A stretch of 64,000 bases of DNA from Acinetobacter equi (GCF_001307195.1 NZ_CP012808.1:2728001-2792000); one strand, 5' to 3'; shown: positions 14,069-23,531, counted from the stretch's first letter. A program made the numbers and translations. The notes: generated by a model not told the origin, from the letters alone.

Positions 14069-14093
14069 AAAAGAGAGGGAGCTCTCTTTTTTT
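14069..14093 (+). terminator. receptor gene terminator
   Basis: AAAAGAGAG-GGAG-CTCTCTTTT stem-loop followed by T3, starting 10 bp past the stop codon. Confidence 0.85.
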
Positions 14094-14146
14094 ATAATCT
14101 TTCGCTATACTAAAAACTCTAGAACATACCTTTTTGTGCTTTTATT

Positions 14147-14269
14147 ATGTTGAAAAATATTCTACTTGTTTGTGCAATTCTACTTCCTTCCGCACTTTAT
14201 CTTTATATCGTCACTAAAGATGATGCTCCAAAAGCTACACATCCAATTGATAAAATTCAAAACAAATAA
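14147..14269 (+). CDS. 40-residue single-pass membrane peptide, unknown function
   Basis: ATG at 14147 opens 40 codons: MLKNILLVCAILLPSALYLY, then a charged tail IVTKDDAPKATHPIDKIQNK. The N-terminal half is one hydrophobic helix of about 17-18 residues. It stands between the receptor terminator and a good terminator at 14343-14368, so it has its own transcription unit. SD is weak. I do not recognise a family. It could also be a chance ORF, but the helix-plus-tail layout and the terminator favour a real gene. Confidence 0.5.
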   Translation: MLKNILLVCAILLPSALYLYIVTKDDAPKATHPIDKIQNK

Positions 14270-14342
14270 AGTTTATACAAGTTATTTAACGAAAAAAAAT
14301 AGACTTCCCCCCAATCAAAACTTCACTATTATAATGATAATA

Positions 14343-14368
14343 GCCTCTATTTAGATATAGAGGCCTTT
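14343..14368 (+). terminator. terminator after the 40-codon ORF
   Basis: GCCTCTAT-TTAGAT-ATAGAGGC, 8 bp perfect, then CTTTT. Confidence 0.75.
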
Positions 14369-14440
14369 TCAATATTTAACATAGCCTTAACTCTGATGAA
14401 TATTTAATAATCACATAAACATTTATATTCTAATTCTTTT

Positions 14441-14467
14441 TTGACAATTACGATCTAGACCTATAAT
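14441..14467 (+). promoter_or_regulatory. promoter of tRNA-Glu copy 2
   Basis: TTGACA (14441-14446), perfect, with TATAAT at 14462-14467, spacing 15 bp. The mature tRNA begins 20 bp after the -10. Confidence 0.7.
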
Positions 14468-14486
14468 ATAGCCATCACCTCAAAAC

Positions 14487-14562
14487 GTCCCTATCGTCTA
14501 GAGGCCTAGGACATCGCCCTTTCACGGCGGTAACCGGGGTTCGAATCCCCGTAGGGACGCCA
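14487..14562 (+). tRNA. tRNA-Glu (anticodon TTC), copy 2
   Basis: 76 nt with encoded CCA, identical over its length to 11331-11406; the identity extends only about 4 nt upstream (AAAC) and 1 nt downstream. Confidence 0.97.
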
Positions 14563-14607
14563 TTTATAATAACTAAATTATATATTCATTAATTAATCAC
14601 AATTCGA

Positions 14608-14635
14608 TTGCACAAATCTGTATTTTCACTACAAT
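14608..14635 (+). promoter_or_regulatory. predicted promoter of the amino-acid permease gene
   Basis: TTGCAC (14608-14613), 16 bp, TACAAT (14630-14635). Would give a leader of about 27 nt. Confidence 0.45.
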
Positions 14636-14668
14636 AACTCCCTTCATTTATTTACTTTTTGACATCCT

Positions 14669-16081
14669 ATGCACTCATCTCCGAATGATGCTTCGCATCA
14701 GGGCAATTCTGCGCCTTTAAAACGCGCTATGAGTACTCGACATCTAGTTATGATTTCGCTTGGCGGCGCAATCGGGACTGGCCTATTTTTAGGTTCGGGT
14801 GAAGTCATTGCACAAACGGGGCCAGTAGGTGCCATTATCTCCTATTTCCTTGGCGGTATTATCGCCTATATGGTTATGCTTTGCTTAGGCGAACTTGCTG
14901 TTCATATGCCTGAGTCTGGATCTTTTGGTGCCTATGCATCAAAATACATTGGTCCAGGTACTGGTTATACCATGACATGGTTATACTGGTTAACATGGTC
15001 AGTGACTCTTGGAACCGAATTTACTGCAGCTGCACTACTTATGCAGGAATGGTTCCCTGATAGTTCTATGTGGCTGTGGACGCTCATCTTTGGTGCTTTC
15101 GTATTTACCTTAAATATGATTTCAACCAAATGGTTTGCTGAATCTGAATTCTGGTTAGCTTTAATTAAAGTTGTAACCGTTGTTGCCTTTATTCTTCTTG
15201 GTTTATTGGCAATCTTTGGTGTCTTAGGTTATCAAGGTCAAGAAACTGCTCCTCTTTTTGGTAATTTAACTGCGCAAGGCTGGTTCCCAGAAGGTTTATT
15301 CCCTATTTTTGCAACAATGCTAATTGTTAACTTTGCCTTCTCTGGTACTGAGTTAATTGGTGTTGCTGCCGGTGAAACTAAAGACCCAGCTAAAAATGTA
15401 CCAAAAGCCATTAACACTGCCATCTTCCGCCTATTGATCTTTTTTGTAGGTACGATTGTCGTTGTTACTTGCTTACTACCACATCAAGAAGCAGGTCTTA
15501 GCGCTGAAGGTGTAAGTAGTAGTCCATTCGTAACTGTCTTCCAACATATTGGTATTCCGTATGCTGAAGATGTGATTCGCTTTGTAATTATCACAGCATT
15601 ACTTTCTGCTGCAAACTCAGGTTTATTCGCTGCATCACGTATGATGTGGTCATTGTCATACAATAAGCAACTTCCAGCAGTATTCTCTAAAGTGAATGCG
15701 CGTGGCATTCCATATGTTGCCGTAATTGTAACAATGATTGGTGGTATGCCAGGCTTACTATCTGAGCAATTTGCACCTGAAACTATCTTTAAAAATCTAC
15801 TAGGTATTGCTGCCTTTACAATGGTCGTTGTATGGATGAGCATCTGCTTAAGCCAATTCAACTTCCGTCGCCAGTGGTACAAAGCAGGTCACACTAAAGA
15901 AGAACTTGGCTTTGCTGCACCACTTTATCCATTAGTGCCTATTCTTGGTTTTATCTTCTGCTTTATTACCTGCGTAAGTATGGTATTTGATGCTGAAATG
16001 CTACCTGGTTTTATTGGCTGTATGATTTTCATCGTTGCTTGCTATGTTAGCTACTATACGATTTATCATAAAAAGCAATAA
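14669..16081 (+). CDS. AAT-family amino-acid permease, resembles S-methylmethionine permease MmuP
   Basis: 470 residues with about 12 transmembrane segments. The first helix carries the APC-superfamily unwound motif GGAIGTGLFLGSG (about 32-44). FAFSGTELIGVAAGETKDPAKNVPKA (shown in part: FSGTELIGVAAGETKDPAKN) in helix 6 and GELAVHMPESGSFGAYA-type text are typical of AAT permeases. By recollection the residue pattern is nearer MmuP than LysP, AroP or ProY, but substrate cannot be fixed by eye. There is no SD before the ATG; a second ATG at 14729 (MSTRHLVM) is a possible start. Monocistronic. Confidence 0.85.
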   Translation: MHSSPNDASHQGNSAPLKRAMSTRHLVMISLGGAIGTGLFLGSGEVIAQTGPVGAIISYFLGGIIAYMVMLCLGELAVHMPESGSFGAYASKYIGPGTGYTMTWLYWLTWSVTLGTEFTAAALLMQEWFPDSSMWLWTLIFGAFVFTLNMISTKWFAESEFWLALIKVVTVVAFILLGLLAIFGVLGYQGQETAPLFGNLTAQGWFPEGLFPIFATMLIVNFAFSGTELIGVAAGETKDPAKNVPKAINTAIFRLLIFFVGTIVVVTCLLPHQEAGLSAEGVSSSPFVTVFQHIGIPYAEDVIRFVIITALLSAANSGLFAASRMMWSLSYNKQLPAVFSKVNARGIPYVAVIVTMIGGMPGLLSEQFAPETIFKNLLGIAAFTMVVVWMSICLSQFNFRRQWYKAGHTKEELGFAAPLYPLVPILGFIFCFITCVSMVFDAEMLPGFIGCMIFIVACYVSYYTIYHKKQ

Positions 16082-16092
16082 TAATACCTCAT

Positions 16093-16120
16093 AAAAAAGG
16101 ATGCAAAAGCATCCTTTTTT
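16093..16120. terminator. bidirectional terminator, permease / ghrB-like gene
   Basis: AAAAAAGGATGC-AAAA-GCATCCTTTTTT; serves both converging genes. Confidence 0.92.
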
Positions 16121-16138
16121 ATTTTAAAAATATTAATA

Positions 16139-17098
16139 TCATATGTTTACAGTATACTTAGGTCTGCGATTTTCTAAACCATCTATCAAGTTCTGATAAG
16201 CCAACTCTGCCATTTTGTAGCGTGTTTCAGCTGTCGCAGAACCAATGTGTGGTAACGTAATTACATTGTCCAGACCAAATAATTCAGACTCTTGCAAAGG
16301 TTCCTTTTCATATACATCCAAGCCAGCAGCATAAATTTGATTTGTTTTTAATGCCTGAATGAGTGCCTGCTCATCAACAACTGAACCTCTTGCAATATTA
16401 ATAAATACAGCATGTTTTTGCATTTTTTCAAAATGTTCTGTACGAATTAATGCTTTTGAGTCCGCATTTAAATCAACAGCAATAATAATAAAATCAGATT
16501 GCTGAAGTAATTCATCTAACTCACAATATTGCGCATTAAATGCATTTGCAACTTCAGGTTTTTCCTTGCGACTATGATACAAAATTTGCATATTAAAACC
16601 ATAAAAACCACGTCTAGCAATTGCAGTACCAATATTTCCCAAACCGATAATTCCAAGCTTTTTAGCAAAAATATCTTGTCCAAATTGAGATGGAGAAACT
16701 GTTCTTTTCCACTCACCTGCCTTTGTCCATTGATCTAGAGCCACAACTTTTCTGGCAGCACTCATCAACAGAGTAAAAGCCAAATCTGCCGTTGTTTCAG
16801 TTAATACATGTGGTGTATGGCATAAGTAAATATTTTTTTGTTTTAAGTATTCCAAATCATAATTATCATAACCAACACTTACGCTAGATATGACTTTTAA
16901 ACGAGTTGCACTTGATAAATTCTTTTTATTCAAAATTCGTCCTGCACCAATCATTCCATCAGCATCTTGTACTTCAGTTAATATTTGCTGATTCACATCA
17001 CCTAGTTTAGGATTTATTTCTACAACGTGATATTTTTTCTTTAATTTTTCTAAAATTTCTTTATTTATTTGACTAAAAACAACAACTTTTTGTGCCAT
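16139..17098 (-). CDS. NAD(P)-dependent 2-hydroxyacid dehydrogenase, GhrB-like
   Basis: 319 residues, D-isomer 2-hydroxyacid dehydrogenase family. Rossmann motif GIIGLGNIGTAIARRG (about 149-164); catalytic Arg in NIARGSVVDE, Glu in DVYEKEP, His in LPHIGSAT. The pattern LDNVITLPHIGSATAETRYKM is near that of E. coli GhrB, which reduces glyoxylate, hydroxypyruvate and 2-ketogluconate. It is the last gene of a minus-strand row and begins 4 bp after the psi-like gene, with SD GAGAGTAGG, so they are probably cotranscribed. Confidence 0.88.
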   Translation of the reverse strand: MAQKVVVFSQINKEILEKLKKKYHVVEINPKLGDVNQQILTEVQDADGMIGAGRILNKKNLSSATRLKVISSVSVGYDNYDLEYLKQKNIYLCHTPHVLTETTADLAFTLLMSAARKVVALDQWTKAGEWKRTVSPSQFGQDIFAKKLGIIGLGNIGTAIARRGFYGFNMQILYHSRKEKPEVANAFNAQYCELDELLQQSDFIIIAVDLNADSKALIRTEHFEKMQKHAVFINIARGSVVDEQALIQALKTNQIYAAGLDVYEKEPLQESELFGLDNVITLPHIGSATAETRYKMAELAYQNLIDGLENRRPKYTVNI

Positions 17099-17102
17099 AT
17101 AC

Positions 17103-17744
17103 CTACTCTCTTCCTTGATTATTTTGTATAAAGTTCCATAACCTTCGTTTCAATAAAGGTTCTTCCAACATATCTTGTAAACTAGCCAAGCTCATGATGT
17201 CATGACTTAAATAATGTGGTAATTTCCCTAAACTGATCACCTTTTTATCAATTGAAATCGCATCAACAAAGCCTTGAATATAATTTCCGACACCATGAGC
17301 ATCATTCATATTCTCTAAAGCAAATGGCCAATTCAATTCATAAAATTCTGAATGAATTGCACGTTGAATATTTCCCCATAATTGCTGTTGCTCAGCATTA
17401 ACTTCTGTACTATCAATAATTATGACCAAATGTGACAATACTAATGCTTGTAATGAAAATGGTTCAATTTCTAATCTTGGACGTTCCTCTACAATTTCTT
17501 CAATAACTGAACGCACCTCAACTACAGGCTGTTCAATCTCTGGTTTATTAATTATAGTTTTTTGTAGAGTGTCTACCGTTTTTGCAGTAACCGAAGTCTG
17601 AACAACTGGTATCTGAGTAATAATTTCAGATATAGTCTGATCTCGCCATAACAATGTACGATCAGTTTCTTGACACACAACATCACGAGGAATCCAAATA
17701 TCAATTCCTAATTGCGCTAAAACTTCTCTTTGATGACCAATCAT
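17103..17744 (-). CDS. probable DNA polymerase III psi subunit (HolD-like) with a central insertion
   Basis: 213 residues from ATG at 17744. The N-terminus HQREVLAQLGIDIWIPR resembles the chi-binding start of psi proteins (WQLQQLGITQW in E. coli). The C-terminal part (ISLGKLPHYLSH...MLEEPLLKRRLWNFI) resembles the psi end around PLxxxALWQQI. Between them (about residues 30-110) is a low-complexity Thr/Val/Glu-rich linker, which makes it longer than E. coli psi (137). Psi links the clamp loader to chi and SSB. Identification is by pattern only. It follows the M48 gene by 81 bp. Confidence 0.55.
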   Translation of the reverse strand: MIGHQREVLAQLGIDIWIPRDVVCQETDRTLLWRDQTISEIITQIPVVQTSVTAKTVDTLQKTIINKPEIEQPVVEVRSVIEEIVEERPRLEIEPFSLQALVLSHLVIIIDSTEVNAEQQQLWGNIQRAIHSEFYELNWPFALENMNDAHGVGNYIQGFVDAISIDKKVISLGKLPHYLSHDIMSLASLQDMLEEPLLKRRLWNFIQNNQGRE

Positions 17745-17825
17745 GACATCCAACTACTACTTCCTATTTTCAATTGCTATTTTAGCTGTTATTCACTTAG
17801 AATTCAGATCTTTTATGAGACAATA

Positions 17826-19754
17826 TCAAATAATCATTAAACTATTTTTCTTTTGCATCATCTCAATCATGTCTTTCGCTTCAAAACCTAAACGCCAATA
17901 AAGCAACTCCAATACATCCAATTCATCTTGCGTAATAATACGATCACTCCATAGACATAATTCCGCAGCAGATAACACACTTAAACGATCACGCAATAAA
18001 AGCCCTGCCATATCTTGTAAGATTTCTGCTAAATCAATCGGTTCATCTGAAATTTCCTCATATAGCTCTAATTCCTCAGACTTCAAAATCCTACTAAGAA
18101 TATCCACTCGTGCATGCAATTGATTATCTGTGTTAATTTGCTGTACATGTAAAAGAGCATCAATTAAACGTACAATTTGAGGTTTTACTTCTTCAAGTGA
18201 TTTGGGCATTCTACTTGGAAGTAAATTTAATTTATATTTTACCGTTTCGATCAACAATGCATCTAGTAAACCAATCTCACCATCTTCCTGAATAATTTTT
18301 GCAAGTTTAGTTAAAAATTGACGTGCTATTGTTTCAGGAATAGTACCAATATTTCGACATGCCTCATGAAAGATTGCAATATGATAACGCCCATCCAAAC
18401 GTAATAATTCATCAACAATCGCTCTGCTCACACTAGCTTCAGCAGGAATGAACTCTCTATATTGTCGTATCATTAAAATTGCAACCATAACTTCCCGAGC
18501 ACCAGCAGAGGTTTGTAAAGCGCGCTGAATCAACTCAGGCCGCGCCATATTTTCTCGAACTTCTGGGTTCACGGGTTTAATCGCATCTTTAATAGCAAAA
18601 CTAATTGGAGATAATCTTAATAATGGTAAAGGCTGTGGAGATATCCAAGCCGGCATACGATACTCTTCATTCAACTCTTCTAGCAATTTAAACATTCGAA
18701 TTAAAGAAAGTTTTCGCTTATTTTTTAAACTCTCCAAGTGTAAATCCTGAATCAGGGTCGGATCTAATTCAAAAATTCGTGCTTGAATACTAGGGTGAAT
18801 ATTCAACCAACTTTGTGGACTTAAGGAATTGGCATAACACATATGTGATATCGCTTCTGAGTATTCACTATATATTTGTGATCCAACATGATGAACTGAA
18901 ATACGCAGCAATGTTTGAATATTAGCTGTATTATTATTCATTCTTTCAGTTTTAAAATCATTTTTAAACGTAATTTTGCTTAAAATAATATATTTAAAAA
19001 ATCGTGTAATTAAGACTCCCAAACTTCCAATCAACCAAATTATTCCCCCCATTGCAACAAATAGTGTGGATAACTTACGTTGCGAATGTTCACCATTCAG
19101 ATTGAAACCTTTTTTTGCTAAGTAACTTCCAATCTGACTGAATGTTGTGAGACAACTGTATAAAATTTTTAAATAAGTATTCCTAATGGTATCGCCAGAT
19201 AAAATTCGATTAAATTCATGACTTAACAATCCATAAAGCTCATATTCATCTAAATTTTGCAGAGCACCCCAAGTTAAAATAATCACAATATCTTTAGGAT
19301 AGAAGCCTGCTGTTAAAGCATTTACACCAACTTCATCTGACAAAATATATAAAGATGGTGTTTCTATTTCAAATTTTGTCGCCAATTCAGAAATTATTTT
19401 TAAAGCCTGATACTCTTCAGGTGTACTTTCTAATTTTTCAATTTTACGTGCACCTAACCGTGCAGCAAATGAATGCCCTCCTGTACGAAAAATATAATAA
19501 TCGTACAAAATAAAGCCTAGCATTAAGCATAAAATAAAAGTAATAAAATATGGACTATAGTAATTCCAAAAAATAGATTGAGTAGATTCAAAGTAATAAA
19601 TTGCTATACCTAATAAAGCATTTAAAATAAATACTGTAAAAGCTACAGCAATGAGCCACACACATGTTGCCCAAACAAACTTTTTATTTTCGAATAAATA
19701 GCAACTTACATTCTCCAATGTAAATTCCCTAATCACTAAATTTAGACACATCAT
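17826..19754 (-). CDS. M48 (HtpX-like) peptidase homologue with degenerate zinc site
   Basis: Up to 642 residues. Two N-terminal membrane helices (about 27-50 and 68-88), then an M48-like domain (about 105-300) with two more hydrophobic segments near 230-265, then a long, mainly helical C-terminal region of about 350 residues ending with acidic helices (SDRIITQDELDVLELLYWRL). The expected HExxH is HEFNR (H179, E180, R183): the second zinc His is Arg. The usual downstream Glu (E-x3-D motif) is also not evident. It may be a pseudoprotease or chaperone-like membrane protein. The start is uncertain: ATG at 19754 abuts the purF terminator; GTG at 19736 is an alternative. Confidence 0.72.
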   Translation of the reverse strand: MMCLNLVIREFTLENVSCYLFENKKFVWATCVWLIAVAFTVFILNALLGIAIYYFESTQSIFWNYYSPYFITFILCLMLGFILYDYYIFRTGGHSFAARLGARKIEKLESTPEEYQALKIISELATKFEIETPSLYILSDEVGVNALTAGFYPKDIVIILTWGALQNLDEYELYGLLSHEFNRILSGDTIRNTYLKILYSCLTTFSQIGSYLAKKGFNLNGEHSQRKLSTLFVAMGGIIWLIGSLGVLITRFFKYIILSKITFKNDFKTERMNNNTANIQTLLRISVHHVGSQIYSEYSEAISHMCYANSLSPQSWLNIHPSIQARIFELDPTLIQDLHLESLKNKRKLSLIRMFKLLEELNEEYRMPAWISPQPLPLLRLSPISFAIKDAIKPVNPEVRENMARPELIQRALQTSAGAREVMVAILMIRQYREFIPAEASVSRAIVDELLRLDGRYHIAIFHEACRNIGTIPETIARQFLTKLAKIIQEDGEIGLLDALLIETVKYKLNLLPSRMPKSLEEVKPQIVRLIDALLHVQQINTDNQLHARVDILSRILKSEELELYEEISDEPIDLAEILQDMAGLLLRDRLSVLSAAELCLWSDRIITQDELDVLELLYWRLGFEAKDMIEMMQKKNSLMII

Positions 19755-19759
19755 AAATT

Positions 19760-19786
19760 AAAAAAGTGGGAAATTCCCACTTTTTT
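19760..19786 (-). terminator. purF terminator
   Basis: AAAAAAGTGGG-AAATT-CCCACTTTTTT, symmetric. On the minus strand it ends the pyrD-cvpA-purF unit, 24 bp beyond purF, and lies only 5 bp before the M48 homologue start, so that gene needs readthrough or a promoter inside this element. Confidence 0.88.
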
Positions 19787-19809
19787 AATTTTAATTCTCA
19801 GAAGAATAA

Positions 19810-21348
19810 TTATTCTTCTGTGATTCCTGTTAAATCAACAGATGCAGCATCAATATTCACATCCACATAACCATCTTGCTCATTTTTAGCAGAATCATTA
19901 CGCTGTTGTTGAAGATTGTCTAAATACTGCTCATCAATACCACCAGTGACATAAACACCATCAAATACAGAACAGTCAAACTCACGTACTGCTGGAACTT
20001 TGGTTGTACGAACAGCTTCTTTTAAATCATCTAAATCTTGAAAAATTAAACGATCTGCTCCAATAATTTCACGAATTTCTTCTACGCTACGATTTGCTGC
20101 AATCAATTCAGATTTAGCAGGCATATCAATACCGTAAACGTTTGGATATTTCACCATTGGTGCTGCTGAAGCAAAAAATACTTTTTTCGCACCTGCATCT
20201 CTTGCCATTTGAATAATTTCATTACACGTTGTACCACGAACAATTGAATCATCAACCAAAAGTACATTTTTGTTTTGAAATTCCAATTCTACTGGGTTCA
20301 ACTTATGACGCACAGATTTTTTACGTTGCTGTTGACCTGGCATAATAAATGTACGACCGATATAACGGTTTTTCATAAAGCCTTCGCGGAATTTCACCCC
20401 AAGCATATTAGCAAGCTCTAATGCTGAAGTACGCGATGTATCTGGAATTGGAATGACAACATCAATATCATGTTCATCCCCCCACTCACGCAAGATTTTT
20501 TGTGCAAGTTTCTCACCCATTTTCAAACGTGCTTTGTATACTGAAATACCATCAATTGTGGCGTCAGGACGTGCAAAATACACATATTCAAAAATGCATG
20601 GGCTATATTGATAATTTGTAGCACATTGTTTGGTGTGCAATTGACCAGCCTCATCAATAAAAATAGCTTCACCTGGTAAAACATCACGCTCAACTTTAAA
20701 ACCAAGTGCTGTAATAGCAACCGATTCTGAAGCCAAAATATATTCTGTACCTTGTTCTGTTTCACGAGAACCATAAATTAAAGGACGGATACCATTCGGA
20801 TCACGAAAACCTACAATTCCTTGACCAGTGATCATCGCAACAACAGCATAAGCCCCCTTACAACGCTCATGCACACGTGCTACAACATCAAAAATATCAT
20901 CGGCCGTTGGTACAAGTTTGCCACGCTTCTGTAATTCATGTGCAAATGCATTCAAAAGCACTTCTGAATCTGAATCTGTATTCATATGACGCAAATCTGT
21001 TTTGAATAGATCATCATGAATATCGCGTGTATTCGTTAAATTACCATTATGAGCTAAAGTAATCCCATATGGTGAGTTGACATAAAATGGTTGCGCTTCA
21101 GCACTACTTGATGAACCTGCAGTTGGATAACGAACATGCCCTATCCCATAATTACCACGTAATGCTCGCATATGGCGTGTATGGAACACATCGCGAACCA
21201 TACCATTGTCTTTACGAAGGAATAATCGCCCTTCATGACATGTCACAATACCCGCAGCATCTTGTCCACGATGCTGTAACATCGTCAAAGCATCAAATAA
21301 CATTTGGTTAACGGGTGATTTACCAGCTATACCAACAACTCCACACAT
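19810..21348 (-). CDS. purF: amidophosphoribosyltransferase
   Basis: 512 residues (E. coli 505). MCGVVGIAG places the N-terminal nucleophile Cys directly after Met, so there is no propeptide. The glutaminase domain covers about 1-230 ([26 protein letters not shown]) and the phosphoribosyltransferase domain has the PRPP loop [17 protein letters not shown] (about 360-376). It makes phosphoribosylamine from PRPP and glutamine, the first committed purine step. It lies 24 bp after cvpA, the usual partner. Confidence 0.97.
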   Translation of the reverse strand: MCGVVGIAGKSPVNQMLFDALTMLQHRGQDAAGIVTCHEGRLFLRKDNGMVRDVFHTRHMRALRGNYGIGHVRYPTAGSSSSAEAQPFYVNSPYGITLAHNGNLTNTRDIHDDLFKTDLRHMNTDSDSEVLLNAFAHELQKRGKLVPTADDIFDVVARVHERCKGAYAVVAMITGQGIVGFRDPNGIRPLIYGSRETEQGTEYILASESVAITALGFKVERDVLPGEAIFIDEAGQLHTKQCATNYQYSPCIFEYVYFARPDATIDGISVYKARLKMGEKLAQKILREWGDEHDIDVVIPIPDTSRTSALELANMLGVKFREGFMKNRYIGRTFIMPGQQQRKKSVRHKLNPVELEFQNKNVLLVDDSIVRGTTCNEIIQMARDAGAKKVFFASAAPMVKYPNVYGIDMPAKSELIAANRSVEEIREIIGADRLIFQDLDDLKEAVRTTKVPAVREFDCSVFDGVYVTGGIDEQYLDNLQQQRNDSAKNEQDGYVDVNIDAASVDLTGITEE

Positions 21349-21372
21349 AGCAACCTCGCAGACAAGCTAGGA

Positions 21373-21957
21373 TTAATAAAAAGGGTTTTTCGTAGATTTA
21401 TCTTCTTGGCTACGATGATCGTTTTCCATGCCAGAAGAGAAGTCTGGAGATTTCTTAGAATCTTCGGACCGTATATGCTGTAAAACCTCATTTGCAACAT
21501 CTTTAGACATCTGTGATGCCCAAGGCGCGTAAGGCATTAAACTTGTGATGAGCTTAGATTGCTTCCAATGTGGAGAACTTTCAACCCAAGGACCAATGCC
21601 CTGAATTGTAATTAATACAACCAATAACCCTTTCAAACCGCCTAAAACTCCACCAGCCAACCGGTTTAACGGTCCAAGCTTTAAAGTCTTTAAAATTCGA
21701 TCTAAAAGAAATGTCACAATCCAAGTAAGAACAATAATACTTAAGATAATAAATGCAAATGCTGCAATTTTTTGTACCACTGGATCAGCACTAAGTACGG
21801 TCATGGTTGGTGCCAGAACGGAGGCATATTTTGCAGCTAAAATAAGTGCAAAAATCCACCCCACTAAGTTCGCAAAGGCTTTAATAAATCCTTGTCGCAA
21901 ACCGTTTAGCCCTCCAATGAGCAAAATAACCAGTATAAAGATATCAATGGTATTCAT
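21373..21957 (-). CDS. cvpA: CvpA family membrane protein
   Basis: 194 residues with four hydrophobic segments (about 3-20, 28-48, 63-85, 102-120) and a hydrophilic C-terminal tail. MNTIDIFILVILLIGGLNG and GFIKAFANLVGWIFALILA are typical CvpA. Named for colicin V export in E. coli; its molecular role is unsettled, with envelope homeostasis most often proposed. Lies 2 bp after pyrD and 24 bp before purF. Confidence 0.92.
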   Translation of the reverse strand: MNTIDIFILVILLIGGLNGLRQGFIKAFANLVGWIFALILAAKYASVLAPTMTVLSADPVVQKIAAFAFIILSIIVLTWIVTFLLDRILKTLKLGPLNRLAGGVLGGLKGLLVVLITIQGIGPWVESSPHWKQSKLITSLMPYAPWASQMSKDVANEVLQHIRSEDSKKSPDFSSGMENDHRSQEDKSTKNPFY

Positions 21958-21959
21958 AT

Positions 21960-22961
21960 CTATAATGCATTAATACAATCTTGAACCAATTTTGGTCCTG
22001 TATAGATTAATCCACTATACACTTGTACCAAACTTGCTCCAACTTCACGTTTTGCTACAGCATCTTCACCTGATAAAATACCACCAACACCAATTAGTGG
22101 AATTTTTCCATCCAAGGCTTTAGAAAACTCTGCTAAGCATTTTGTACTTTTTTCGAAAACAGGTGCACCAGATAAACCACCAACTTCATTACCATATGGA
22201 AGATCTTCCACACCTTCACGTGATAATGTTGTATTTGTGACAATCAATCCATCAATTTTATACTCAATCAATTGATTCGCAATAAATTGAATATCTTCTT
22301 GTTCAAGATCTGGCGCAACTTTTAACACAAGCGGTACATAATGCTGAAATTCATCTGCTAATTCTAACTGACGATTTTTCAAAGTCTTTAGCAACTCTGT
22401 AAGTGCATCACCACTTTGTAAACTACGAAGGTTTTTTGTATTGGGAGAAGAGATATTTACAGTAATATAAGAAGCGTAATCGTAAACTTTTTCCAAGCAA
22501 ATCAAGTAATCATCGACTGCATTTTCAACAGGTGTATCAGCATTTTTACCAATATTAATGCCTAAAATTCCTTTAAAATTTGCAGATTTCACATTCTCAA
22601 TAAGCTTATCAACCCCTTCATTGTTAAATCCCATACGATTAATAATCGCTTTTGCTTTTGGAAGTCTAAATAAACGAGGATGAGAATTACCTGATTGAGG
22701 ACGTGGTGTGATTGTCCCAATTTCAATAAAGCCAAAACCTAAATCAGCCAAAGCATCAATATATGCACCATTTTTATCTAAACCTGCTGCCAATCCAACT
22801 GGATTTGGAAATTCAATTCCCATACAAGTCACAGGTTTATGAGGAACAGTTTGACGCATCAAGCCCATTTTATGAGTTGATTTCAATAAGGATAATGTGA
22901 GTTCATGCGCACGCTCCGGTGCTAAAGAGAATAACAATGGGCGAGCAAGAGAATACAACAT
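21960..22961 (-). CDS. pyrD: dihydroorotate dehydrogenase (quinone, class 2)
   Basis: 333 residues (E. coli 336). The N-terminal amphipathic helix ([21 protein letters not shown]) targets the inner membrane. FMN-barrel signatures: [16 protein letters not shown] (about 57-72), [17 protein letters not shown] with the class 2 catalytic Ser (about 167-183), TNTTLSREG and [11 protein letters not shown]. It oxidises dihydroorotate to orotate and reduces ubiquinone. First gene of a tightly spaced pyrD-cvpA-purF unit that links pyrimidine and purine synthesis. Confidence 0.97.
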   Translation of the reverse strand: MLYSLARPLLFSLAPERAHELTLSLLKSTHKMGLMRQTVPHKPVTCMGIEFPNPVGLAAGLDKNGAYIDALADLGFGFIEIGTITPRPQSGNSHPRLFRLPKAKAIINRMGFNNEGVDKLIENVKSANFKGILGINIGKNADTPVENAVDDYLICLEKVYDYASYITVNISSPNTKNLRSLQSGDALTELLKTLKNRQLELADEFQHYVPLVLKVAPDLEQEDIQFIANQLIEYKIDGLIVTNTTLSREGVEDLPYGNEVGGLSGAPVFEKSTKCLAEFSKALDGKIPLIGVGGILSGEDAVAKREVGASLVQVYSGLIYTGPKLVQDCINAL

Positions 22962-23051
22962 ATCGGTAAAAGTCTACTGCTTTTTAAGTCAGTGCATTAT
23001 AGGCATGAGCGATAAAAAAAACCATGCTTTGCAGTACTATATTTTTACCAC

Positions 23052-23531
23052 CTATACCACTGTTGCTGTTAATTTAATCTGACCACCCTCTGAAATTAAT
23101 TCCATTTTTTCAATACTTAAGCCTAATTGTGCCAACTGAGTCATAAAATTTCCAAGCACTGCATAGCTCTCATGACTGATCATTATTTGTACTTTTCCAG
23201 CATTTTCTTGTGCACTGAGAGATAATCCCATCGATTGTGCTGTACGCTGAATTTTATCTGCTGTGCTTAACGAAGCATCTTCTACAGGTTTCATCGTCGC
23301 AGCATTCATCTGCATCCAAGTTATAAGTTCATTTAACTCATGAATTCGTTTTTGCTGATTTTCAGCAGCTTGGTGCATATACCACAGTGCAGAGCCAATT
23401 CCTGCAACAATCACAAATACTGCAGTAAAAATCACCATTATTCGTTCACGTGTACTCAATCGCTCAAGATATTCTTCGATCTGATCCGAAATTATCGTTA
23501 TTCTATTTTCTAGTGTTTCTTTGATGTTCAT
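23052..23531 (-). CDS. gspM: type II secretion system protein M
   Basis: 159 residues: a short cytoplasmic N-terminus, one membrane helix (about 33-53, VIFTAVFVIVAGIGSALWYM), then a periplasmic domain with a ferredoxin-like C-terminal part. Start overlaps the gspL stop by 1 nt (TAATG), the usual coupled gspLM layout. It forms the inner-membrane platform with GspL. The other T2SS genes are not in this window, in keeping with the scattered gsp loci of Acinetobacter. Confidence 0.88.
   Translation of the reverse strand: MNIKETLENRITIISDQIEEYLERLSTRERIMVIFTAVFVIVAGIGSALWYMHQAAENQQKRIHELNELITWMQMNAATMKPVEDASLSTADKIQRTAQSMGLSLSAQENAGKVQIMISHESYAVLGNFMTQLAQLGLSIEKMELISEGGQIKLTATVV

Noticed and set aside
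14069..14368. A possible toxin-antitoxin or second small gene here
   Set aside because: Only the one 40-codon ORF is plausible; no partner frame was found.
11407..14486. Treating the receptor region as a proven genomic island
   Set aside because: The repeats are whole tRNA genes; no integrase, no att-like partial tRNA and no clear change in base composition are seen, so it is kept only as a hypothesis.
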